Below are positions 6,507-12,941 of a DNA stretch of 17,824 nt, piece after piece. The first letter of the stretch is position 1. Each line of letters starts with the position of its first letter. Source of the stretch: Planctomycetota bacterium (GTDB lineage Bacteria > Planctomycetota > Planctomycetia > Pirellulales > Pirellulaceae); contig JAEZAS010000102.1 in assembly GCA_023430365.1 (NCBI GenBank), positions 1-17,824 on the forward strand, read 5' to 3'. The notes under the pieces were generated by a model that made no database searches, was not told the DNA's origin, and saw only the letters and a list, made by a program, of their open reading frames with translations. Made by a program: the position numbers and the translations under genes.

Positions 6507-6646
6507 ACCGTCTTTCCTCACCGGGCGGCGGCAGGTGGCCCATGCAACGATCAAGAACTGTCAATCCGCCCGCCGTAGCAGTAAGCTATCCGCAACCCCG
6601 CCGTGACCACTTCAGCTTGAATTCCCACCGCCTGAAGGAGCACCTG

Positions 6647-8074
6647 ATGTTGCTGCGTCTTGCCCGACCGTTTCTAGCCGCACTGCTGCTGGCCCTGGCC
6701 ACACCGCTTCTCGCTTCCGCTGCCGATCAACTGCAGGTCGGTCTCTTCGATGTCGACGTCTCGCCTCCGGCCGGCAGCCCGCTCGCCTACGACACCACGA
6801 AGGAAATCCAGGACCCGCTCTCTTGCCGCGGCCTGGTTCTACTGGGAAAGGACAAGCCGATCGTCCTGGTCGCCGTCGACTGGATTGGCATCGGCAACGG
6901 CAGCCACCGGACGTTTCGTGAGCTGATCGCGAAGGCGGCAGGCACCACGGCCGACCGCGTCGCGCTCCATACGCTCCATCAGCACGACGCTCCCTGGGCC
7001 GACCACCTGGCGCATGAACTGATGTCGCAGCACGAGGTCGGCGGTTATCTGCCGTTCGACTCGATCTTCGCCCGCCAGGCCTTCGGCCGGGTGGCCGAGG
7101 CCGTCGCCAAGGCGAAGGAAAACGCCCAGCCGATCACGCACGTGGGCCTGGCCAGCGCGAAGGTCGAAAAAGTCGCCTCCAACCGCCGCGTCCTCGGCCC
7201 CGACGGCAAGGTGAAGCACGTTCGCTACACGGCGACGCGCGATCCGAACATCCGCGCCTATCCGGAGGGGCTGATCGATCCGCTGCTGCGGATGATCACG
7301 CTCTACCACGGCGAAAAACCGGTCGCCGTGCTCACCTACTACGCCACGCACCCGCAGAGCTACTATCGCACCGGCAAAGCCAACCCTGATTTTCCCGGCA
7401 TGGCCCGCAATGCCCGCGAGAAAGCGACCGGCGTGCCGCATATCCACTTCAACGGCGCCGGCGGCAACATCGGTGCGGGCAAGTACAACGACGGCTCGCC
7501 CGAGAATCGCCAGGTTCTGGCCGACCGCGTGACGGAAGCGATGACCAAGGCCTGGGACAGCCTCGAGCGAACTCCCCTCGAGCTCAAAGACGTCGCTTGG
7601 AAGAGCGTCGGCGTGAAACTGCCGCCCGGCAAGCATCTCGTTGAATCGGAAATCGACGCCAGGCTCAAGAACAAGGACCTGCCACCGCAGCAGCGACTCA
7701 CCGCCGCCACTCAGCTCGCCTGGCTTCGTCGCTGCCTCGCCGGCGAAGAGATTGACCTCGGCTGCCTCTCGCTGGGCAAGGCGCGAGTCGTGCACCTGCC
7801 GGGTGAACTGTTCGTCGAATACCAACTCGCCGCTCAGAAGCTGCGACCTGACCTGTTCGTCGCCACGGCCGCCTACGGCGACTATGCCCCAGCCTACATC
7901 GGCACCGCGGCGGCTTACCCCCAAGGCGGCTACGAAACGGGCCCGACGGCCTCGTATGTGGCGCCGGAGGTCGAAGGAGTCCTCATGACGGGCATCGCGC
8001 AACTGCTCGAAGCCGATCCAGCGAAAATCGAGCCCCTCCCCACAGGCGGCGTACCGGCGAGCGACGCAAAGTAG
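6647..8074 (+). CDS. Secreted ceramidase-fold protein (nucleophile apparently absent)
   Basis: A 475-residue protein with a signal peptide (residues 1 to about 26, ending LLASAA). It resembles the N-terminal domain of neutral/alkaline non-lysosomal ceramidases, zinc amidases that cleave ceramide to sphingosine and fatty acid. Candidate zinc ligands are all visible: HTLHQHDAP (108-116), YYATHPQSYY (231-240), LPGELFVEY (384-392, Glu 387) and GGYETG (427-432, Tyr 429). The region where the ceramidase nucleophile serine sits (GDVSPN in the family) reads NGAGGNIGAGKYN here, without that serine, so classical ceramidase activity is doubtful. The C-terminal Ig-like domain of full ceramidases is also missing. 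ATG 6647 is chosen because AAGGAG sits six bases upstream and the signal peptide begins there; an upstream in-frame ATG at 6422 would read through repeat copy 2. No clear promoter was found at 6507-6646. Confidence 0.75.
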   Translation: MLLRLARPFLAALLLALATPLLASAADQLQVGLFDVDVSPPAGSPLAYDTTKEIQDPLSCRGLVLLGKDKPIVLVAVDWIGIGNGSHRTFRELIAKAAGTTADRVALHTLHQHDAPWADHLAHELMSQHEVGGYLPFDSIFARQAFGRVAEAVAKAKENAQPITHVGLASAKVEKVASNRRVLGPDGKVKHVRYTATRDPNIRAYPEGLIDPLLRMITLYHGEKPVAVLTYYATHPQSYYRTGKANPDFPGMARNAREKATGVPHIHFNGAGGNIGAGKYNDGSPENRQVLADRVTEAMTKAWDSLERTPLELKDVAWKSVGVKLPPGKHLVESEIDARLKNKDLPPQQRLTAATQLAWLRRCLAGEEIDLGCLSLGKARVVHLPGELFVEYQLAAQKLRPDLFVATAAYGDYAPAYIGTAAAYPQGGYETGPTASYVAPEVEGVLMTGIAQLLEADPAKIEPLPTGGVPASDAK

Positions 8075-8095
8075 TCGGCATTTTCCAAATGCCGA
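8075..8095. repeat. Palindrome directly after the stop codon
   Basis: TCGGCATTT and AAATGCCGA form a perfect 9-bp stem around TCC, starting at the base after the ceramidase-fold gene stop. There is no T-run beyond it. It could protect the mRNA 3' end or end transcription weakly. Confidence 0.65.
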
Positions 8096-8131
8096 CAGCC
8101 CCGCGCGTGGGCTCACTCCTGCTGCCGACCA

Positions 8132-8154
8132 GTCCGCACATGGTATGTGCGGAC
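8132..8154. repeat. Palindrome, CCGCACATGG family
   Basis: GTCCGCACAT and ATGTGCGGAC form a perfect 10-bp stem with a 3-base loop. It is related to the palindrome before xseA at 1116-1134. Confidence 0.7.
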
Positions 8155-8166
8155 GACCATGTTCAG

Positions 8167-8187
8167 CCGGGCGGTACCGCCGCCCGG
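8167..8187. repeat. Palindrome CCGGGCGG / CCGCCCGG
   Basis: A perfect 8-bp G+C-only stem with a 5-base centre, third in a row of unrelated palindromes after the ceramidase-fold gene. Confidence 0.6.
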
Positions 8188-8219
8188 AGAACGACCCGAC
8201 GACGTTCCCATCCAGCGCA

Positions 8220-8309
8220 GGGTGGCACGCCCTGCACGCAGTAAAGGGCGTGGCGGCGGCGGCGCTCGATTCAGCCACGCCCTTCGCTTCGCTCCAGGGC
8301 GTGCCACCC
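8220..8309. repeat. Twin-hairpin (BIME-like) repeat, copy 3
   Basis: A perfect 15-bp inverted repeat (8220-8234 against 8295-8309, GGGTGGCACGCCCTG) with the same inner AGGGCGTGG/CCACGCCCT arms as copies 1 and 2. The left loop is GCACGCAGTAA and the right loop on the minus strand is GGAGCGAAGCGA, so stems are kept while loops vary. The central spacer (GCGGCGGCGGCGCTCGATT) differs from copies 1 and 2. Confidence 0.9.
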
Positions 8310-8364
8310 AAACCGGGACGGCTGGGAAGGCATTACTGCGATCGAAGCTCCTCGAGCAATCTCT

Positions 8365-8385
8365 CCGGACGGTGTTACCGTCCGG
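8365..8385. repeat. Palindrome upstream of nadK
   Basis: CCGGACGGT and ACCGTCCGG form a perfect 9-bp stem with loop GTT. It ends 17 bases before a TATACT -10-like box at 8403, so it lies where a -35 region or an operator would be. Confidence 0.65.
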
Positions 8386-8402
8386 CTCTGGGGTGTTTGA
8401 AC

Positions 8403-8408
8403 TATACT
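8403..8408 (+). promoter_or_regulatory. Possible -10 element for nadK
   Basis: TATACT matches the -10 consensus at five of six bases, 40 bases before the nadK start. The place of the -35 box is taken by the end of the palindrome at 8365-8385, without a TTGACA-like sequence, so the call is tentative. Confidence 0.35.
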
Positions 8409-8448
8409 TAGTTCCAACGTCCCCTCACTCCGCACCGGCCAGGTTGCC

Positions 8449-9354
8449 ATGAACGACTCCATGTACTTCGGCGAACGCACGCCCCATTGGGCGGCTGGGT
8501 TGGAGTCGGGCTTCGACCGGCCGCGGGCGCTGCTGCTCGGCGCCGGCGATCGGGCCAATGTGCAACTCGAGTGCGAGCGGCTCCGGCCGATCCTCGACAA
8601 GCAGTTCGACATCGTCCTGAGCGACTTCCAGTTCGAGCAGGATCTCTCGCAGGTCGAAGCCGACTTGGCGATCGTCCTCGGCGGCGATGGTTCCATCCTC
8701 CGCGCCAGCCGGCAGATGGGAGACCGACAGATTCCCATCTTGGGGGTCAACCTCGGCAAGCTCGGCTTCCTGGCGGGGATCAACCCCGAGGAGCTGATTT
8801 CCGTCCTGCCCGATATTGCCAGCGGACGGTGCCGGGTGCTCGACCACCTGATGTTCCATTGCTCGGTCCTCCGCAGCGGCGGGCCACTCTGCGATCAGCT
8901 CGGCCTGAACGAAGCGGTGATCACCGCAGGGCCCCCATTCTCCCTGCTCAACGTAAATCTCTACGTCGACTCCGATCTGGTCACCACCTACGCCTGCGAC
9001 GGCCTGATCCTCAGCACGCCTGTCGGCTCTACGGCTCACAGCCTGTCGGCGGGCGGTCCGATCCTGCGTAAGACCTTGCAAGCCTTCGTCATCAGCCCGA
9101 TCTGTCCGCATACGCTGACGATTCGCCCCGTGGTGGACGCGGCGGACCGGGTGTACGAGATGGAAGTGCCTGAGCCGAACGAAGGGACCGCCCTGGTGGT
9201 CGACGGCCGGCCGCTCTGTCAATTGCAGGCGGGAGATCGGGTGCGGGTCACTCGCGCCGAGCCCCGGTTTCAGCTCCTGGAAGTGCCCGGACGGAACTAC
9301 TACCGCACGCTCCGCGACAAACTCGGCTGGTCGGGGCATTTGTATCGGACTTGA
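8449..9354 (+). CDS. nadK: NAD kinase
   Basis: A 301-residue cytoplasmic enzyme that phosphorylates NAD to NADP with ATP or polyphosphate. The diagnostic motifs are LGGDGS (77-82, whose Asp is the general base), GVNLGKLGFLA (99-109), GLNEAVIT (152-159, Asn-Glu pair), and DGLILSTPVGSTAHSLSAGG (184-203), followed by PICPHTLTIRPVV (217-229). Two positions in the last motif differ from the common TPTGSTAY form: Val for the second Thr and His for Tyr. The length is standard. ATG 8449 has AGG five bases upstream; ATG 8461 is a less likely alternative. In many bacteria nadK lies in the gene string xseA-xseB-ispA-dxs-tlyA-nadK-argR-recN; here a ceramidase-fold gene and repeats separate it from dxs. 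Confidence 0.95.
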   Translation: MNDSMYFGERTPHWAAGLESGFDRPRALLLGAGDRANVQLECERLRPILDKQFDIVLSDFQFEQDLSQVEADLAIVLGGDGSILRASRQMGDRQIPILGVNLGKLGFLAGINPEELISVLPDIASGRCRVLDHLMFHCSVLRSGGPLCDQLGLNEAVITAGPPFSLLNVNLYVDSDLVTTYACDGLILSTPVGSTAHSLSAGGPILRKTLQAFVISPICPHTLTIRPVVDAADRVYEMEVPEPNEGTALVVDGRPLCQLQAGDRVRVTRAEPRFQLLEVPGRNYYRTLRDKLGWSGHLYRT

Positions 9355-9428
9355 GCGGGAATTGCTGTTGGCGTAAGTGGCGGAATCCGCCAAAATTCGA
9401 TCTACCCGCAACTGGATGCCCGGGCGAC

Positions 9429-9494
9429 ACTGCTGGCTTGTCCAGCAGTATGAACTGGGCACACGCTTCGGCACTGCTGGACGAGCCAGCAGTG
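9429..9494. repeat. Twin-hairpin repeat, CACTGCTGG family
   Basis: Two hairpins: ACTGCTGG/CCAGCAGT (9429-9449, loop CTTGT) and CACTGCTGG/CCAGCAGTG (9472-9494, loop ACGAG). They are inverted relative to each other: GGCTTGTCCAGCAGT (9435-9449) matches the reverse complement of 9474-9488 at 14 of 15 bases. The paired layout is the same as in the larger repeats at 5817, 6422 and 8220, with unrelated sequence. Confidence 0.8.
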
Positions 9495-9541
9495 GCACTC
9501 AGAAGACATCCCCTCAACCACCATCAGGCAAGGAGGCCGCG

Positions 9542-10462
9542 ATGAAGCGAACTGTTCTTCTTCTCACGCTCGTACTGACGCTGGCCGCTCCCCTGCTCTG
9601 CTCCGCCGCCGACGATGCGGACGTTTCGGCCCAGCTCGAAGCCGCCAAGCGAAAGATCGCTCCTGAATACACGCTCGCCTACAAGTTCAAAGCGGGCGAC
9701 GACGTGCTGACCAAGGTGGTGCACCTCGTCACCCTCGAGACGACCGTCCAAGGCGTCACGCAGAAGGCCAGCACCCGCAGCGTCTCGACCAAGCGCTGGC
9801 AAATCGAAAAAGTCGACGACAACGGCAACGCCACGTTCGTCCACTCGGTTCCCCACGTCGAGATGTGGCAGAAAGTGACCGGCCGCGAAGAGGTCAGGTT
9901 CGACAGCCGCAAGGACAAGACGCCGCCTCCCGGCTACGAAGCTGTGGCCCGCGACGTCGGTGTGCCCCTGGCCACGATCATCATGGACCCCTACGGCCGG
10001 ATCATCGGCCGCGAAAACGCCCAGCCGCAATTCAATCCCGGCATCGGCACCCTTTCGATTCCGCTCCCGGCCCAGCCGGTGAAGGTCGGCGCCAAGTGGT
10101 CGATCCCCGACGACGTGCGGATCCGCCTCGAAGACGGCACGGTCAAGAAGGTCGCCACGCGGCAGGTCTACATGCTGGAAAACGTTGAGACGGGCGTGGC
10201 GACCATCTCGGTCGAAACCCAGGTTCTCACGCCGGTGGACGACCCGAAGATCGAATCGCAGCTCGTGCAGCGGATGCAAAAGGGCTCGATTAAGTTCGAT
10301 ATCGAGGCCGGCAAGCTGATCCGCAAGCAGATGGACCTCGACGAACAGGTCATCGGCTTCAACGGCCCGAACAGCAACATGCAGTACCTCGCCCGCTTCA
10401 CCGAGGAGCCGATCGCCAGCGTCGATGTGGCCACCAAGGGGAAGAGCACCGAAGCGAAGTAG
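9542..10462 (+). CDS. Secreted protein of unknown function
   Basis: A 306-residue exported protein that I do not recognise as a named family. The N-terminus MKRTVLLLTLVLTLAAPLLC followed by SAAD is a signal peptide, probably cut after SA at about 22; the Cys at 20 is not in a proper lipobox. The mature part looks like a beta-rich domain: YTLAYKFKAGDDVLTKVVH (43-61), a TVQGVTQKASTRSVSTKRW stretch, GKWS-like AKWSIPDDVRIRLEDGTVKK (184-203), and FDIEAGKLIRKQMDLDEQV (252-270), where a statement about initial state and tolerance for error recalls planctomycete secreted DUF proteins that measure bulk substrate. I would not assign a function. The start is well supported: AAGGAGG lies five bases before ATG 9542, whereas an upstream in-frame ATG at 9377 would translate the hairpin repeat. 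It ends facing the VWA gene, with a paired hairpin between them. Confidence 0.8.
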   Translation: MKRTVLLLTLVLTLAAPLLCSAADDADVSAQLEAAKRKIAPEYTLAYKFKAGDDVLTKVVHLVTLETTVQGVTQKASTRSVSTKRWQIEKVDDNGNATFVHSVPHVEMWQKVTGREEVRFDSRKDKTPPPGYEAVARDVGVPLATIIMDPYGRIIGRENAQPQFNPGIGTLSIPLPAQPVKVGAKWSIPDDVRIRLEDGTVKKVATRQVYMLENVETGVATISVETQVLTPVDDPKIESQLVQRMQKGSIKFDIEAGKLIRKQMDLDEQVIGFNGPNSNMQYLARFTEEPIASVDVATKGKSTEAK

Positions 10463-10471
10463 GACCTGCCT

Positions 10472-10572
10472 CGGCGAGCGGGAGACGTAAGTCTCCCGGT
10501 GGTCCCTCGCTCGTCTGGTACGTTTGAACTCTCTCGTCGCTTCACCGGGACGCTTACGCGTCCCGCTCGCCG
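10472..10572. repeat. Twin-hairpin repeat with compensatory stem changes
   Basis: CGGCGAGCGG (10472-10481) is inverted at 10563-10572. Each end is part of a hairpin: GGGAGAC-GTAA-GTCTCCC (10480-10497) and, read on the minus strand, GGGACGC-GTAA-GCGTCCC (10564-10547). The two units are nearly identical in flanks and loop, but the inner stem differs at two pairs in a way that keeps pairing. It lies between two convergent genes and may act as a two-way 3' end structure; T-runs are missing. Confidence 0.85.
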
Positions 10573-10580
10573 GGGGCGAT

Positions 10581-12659
10581 CTAGGCCTGCAACTTCTTCG
10601 CAGGCGGCAATTCCGACGGCCAGGCTGCTTGCGTTGCCGCGTCGCGGTAACGCGACAGGGCGTACACCCCGCCGGCCAAGGCCATCACGGTCAGCCCCAC
10701 CCCGAGCACCATGCCGGTGAACAGGCCCTCGGGCATCCGTCGCCAGAATCCCGTGAGCCGGGCCGACAGCGTGGGCGGGTCCACCGTGCCGCACCGCAGC
10801 ACCACGGGCTGCGAGTAAACGGGCGTCGCCACCGCCACGACGCCATGTTCCCATTTGGGCGTGGCCGGAACCGCGCCGAGCTTCTTGGCGTTTAGCTCAG
10901 ACGCCGCCTTCACCAATTCCAAAAACTCAGCGCGGTAGCCAAATCGATCCTCCCCTCGCGTCGCGGAGGCGATCTCGAGCACGCCGTCGTAGGTCGCATC
11001 TCCCCGATGCTGCGAGCCACGCAGCAACATGCCGAACGCAGCAACCGAAGTGGCGAACTGAAAATCGGGCGAAGCCTGACCGAAGCGGTGGTCGCTGTCG
11101 GTGAGCGGTTGGGTGATCAACGTGCTCTTGCCGCCGCCTGGGGGTTGGTAGCGGAGTTTGACGGTGAGGAGTTCTGACGACACCGGTGATTCTGACGATT
11201 CCGACGACGAGTCGTCGGCTTGGGGGGCGTCGCTTTCGCTTGCTTTGGGCTGTTGGTACTTGAGTGGGTCGACGTCGCCGATCAGGGCCTTTGCCTGGCT
11301 GATCGGTACGACCTCGTAGAGTGCGGTCACGGAGTGTCCGGCCCCGATCTCGCCCGCGTCCTTCGTATCGTCATTGAAGTCGCGGTCGGCGAGGCGGCGG
11401 TTCTCGTAACCGATCAGCCGATAACCGGCGACTTGCGCGGGATTGAACTCCACCTGAATCTTCACGTCCTGCGCGACCGTCACGAGCGTGCCCGACATCT
11501 GCTCAACCAGCAGCTTGTGGGCTTCCTTGTCGCTATCGATGTAGCCATAGTTGCCGTTCGCCTTGTCGGCGAGCGCCTCGAGCATGGCGTCGTTGTGATT
11601 TCCCATGCCGAAGCCGAGCACCGAGAGATGGATGCCCTGCTTCGCCCGCTCGGCGGCGAACTGGACGAGGTCTCCCGTGCCGGTCATGCCGACGTTGAAG
11701 TCGCCGTCGGTGCAGAGAATAACGCGGTTCACGCCCCCTTCGATCTTCTGCTCGGCGGCGATCTTGTAGGCCAGCTGAATCCCCTCCCCGCCGTTGGTCG
11801 AACCGCCCGCTTGCAGACGATCGAGGGCGGCGAGAATCGTTGCGTGGTTGTTGCCTGCATTTGGGGGCAGCACCATCCCAGCCGAGCCGGCATAGACCAC
11901 CATCGCGATCCGATCGTTCTCTCCAAGCTGCCTCACGAGCATCTGCAAACCGCGTTTGACGAGCGGCAGCTTGTTCGGAGCATCCATCGAACCGGAAACG
12001 TCGATCAGGAAGACCAGGTTTGCCCGATGCGGCTGATCGTCGATGCGTTTGGCCTGTATGCCGATCCGGACGAGGCGATTGGTCGTCTTCCACGGACACT
12101 CGGCTGACTCGAGATGGACGGCGAACGGATGGCTATCGGTTGGCCCAGCGTAGTCGTAGTCGAAGTAATTGACCAACTCTTCAATCCGCACGGCATCCGG
12201 CGGCGGCAGCATGCGCTGGTTGAGCAGGTAGGCCCGCGTCTTGGCGTACGAGGCTGTGTCGACGTCGATCGAGAAGGTCGAAAGCGGGTTAGTTTTCACC
12301 TGCAGAAACGGCGATTCCTCGATCAGGGCGTAACGATCCCCCGCCTGTCCGGGCCCTTGGCCTTGCGTGGGATCGGCGGCCAGACTTGGTTGCTCGGCCG
12401 GTGCCGGAGAGGGTACGGCCGACGTGACATTCGCGGGTGCGGCACTGTGCGGGGCAGGCGTTGCTTCGCTGGCGGCCGGCGCGTCTGCGCTGGGTGGGGC
12501 AACGTACCGATACGATTCTTCAAGGCTCTCCAACTGTGAGGTAGTTTCCGCTTTGGAAGCGGGAGCCGATCCGGCGAAGTCGGAACTCTGCTCACACCCG
12601 ATGAGCAGGACGACCAGGGACGTCACCACTCCCAACGACAAAGCATGTGCGCGCAGCAT
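10581..12659 (-). CDS. VWA-domain lipoprotein, YfbK type
   Basis: A 692-residue exported protein. The signal LVVLLIGC has a lipobox with Cys 22, so the protein should be lipid-anchored. A Pro/Ala-rich linker (about 52-100) leads to the YfbK-type N-terminal region (FSIDVDTASYAKTRAYL, 129-145; VRIEELVNYFDYDY, 157-170) and then the VWA domain (about 213-390). The metal site is visible as DVSGSM (220-225), Thr 288 in AGGSTNGGEG and TDGD (317-320). A C-terminal YfbK-like region follows, interrupted by a Ser-rich acidic insert (about 474-497), ending near EFLELVKAASEL. A C-terminal helix (about 645-668, GMVLGVGLTVMALAGGVYAL) looks transmembrane, an unusual second anchor. The role is probably protein binding at the envelope; the partner is unknown. 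ATG 12659 is chosen for the signal peptide and AAGGA eight bases upstream. The 282-base divergent gap to the permease gene shows no convincing promoter. Confidence 0.88.
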   Translation of the reverse strand: MLRAHALSLGVVTSLVVLLIGCEQSSDFAGSAPASKAETTSQLESLEESYRYVAPPSADAPAASEATPAPHSAAPANVTSAVPSPAPAEQPSLAADPTQGQGPGQAGDRYALIEESPFLQVKTNPLSTFSIDVDTASYAKTRAYLLNQRMLPPPDAVRIEELVNYFDYDYAGPTDSHPFAVHLESAECPWKTTNRLVRIGIQAKRIDDQPHRANLVFLIDVSGSMDAPNKLPLVKRGLQMLVRQLGENDRIAMVVYAGSAGMVLPPNAGNNHATILAALDRLQAGGSTNGGEGIQLAYKIAAEQKIEGGVNRVILCTDGDFNVGMTGTGDLVQFAAERAKQGIHLSVLGFGMGNHNDAMLEALADKANGNYGYIDSDKEAHKLLVEQMSGTLVTVAQDVKIQVEFNPAQVAGYRLIGYENRRLADRDFNDDTKDAGEIGAGHSVTALYEVVPISQAKALIGDVDPLKYQQPKASESDAPQADDSSSESSESPVSSELLTVKLRYQPPGGGKSTLITQPLTDSDHRFGQASPDFQFATSVAAFGMLLRGSQHRGDATYDGVLEIASATRGEDRFGYRAEFLELVKAASELNAKKLGAVPATPKWEHGVVAVATPVYSQPVVLRCGTVDPPTLSARLTGFWRRMPEGLFTGMVLGVGLTVMALAGGVYALSRYRDAATQAAWPSELPPAKKLQA

Positions 12660-12941
12660 CGGACAGTTCCTTCGATAGGGCAAGCGCTGAGGTCGGCGGG
12701 CATTGCCGAAAACGGCAGCGCCGCGAACAGGAGAAGCCGCGAGTGCGGAAACAAGGTCGATTTGACTATTGGTAAGACGCCGCACACCCGCCCAAATATT
12801 CCCGCCACGGTTGTTTTTGTCGGGATTCTCGCAAGCGGACGGAAACGAGACGGTTTGAGCGCAGCGTCCCTTTGATTTACGGTAGAGTGGCGTCTTCGTT
12901 ACACGGCGGGTGCGGCCCACTTTTCCTGAAATCACTCTTCG

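Noticed and set aside
6839..8311. 490-codon minus-strand open frame over the ceramidase-fold gene
   Set aside because: Antisense shadow of a gene with a good start and signal peptide; its N-terminal part is translated from the twin-hairpin repeat.
8425..9498. 357-codon minus-strand open frame over nadK
   Set aside because: Antisense shadow of an unmistakable NAD kinase.
9377..9541. Upstream start for the secreted protein at 9542
   Set aside because: It would translate the CACTGCTGG hairpins and put a signal peptide 55 residues inside the protein; AAGGAGG supports 9542.
11220..12107. 295-codon plus-strand open frame inside the VWA gene
   Set aside because: Opposite-frame shadow; the VWA motifs are on the minus strand.
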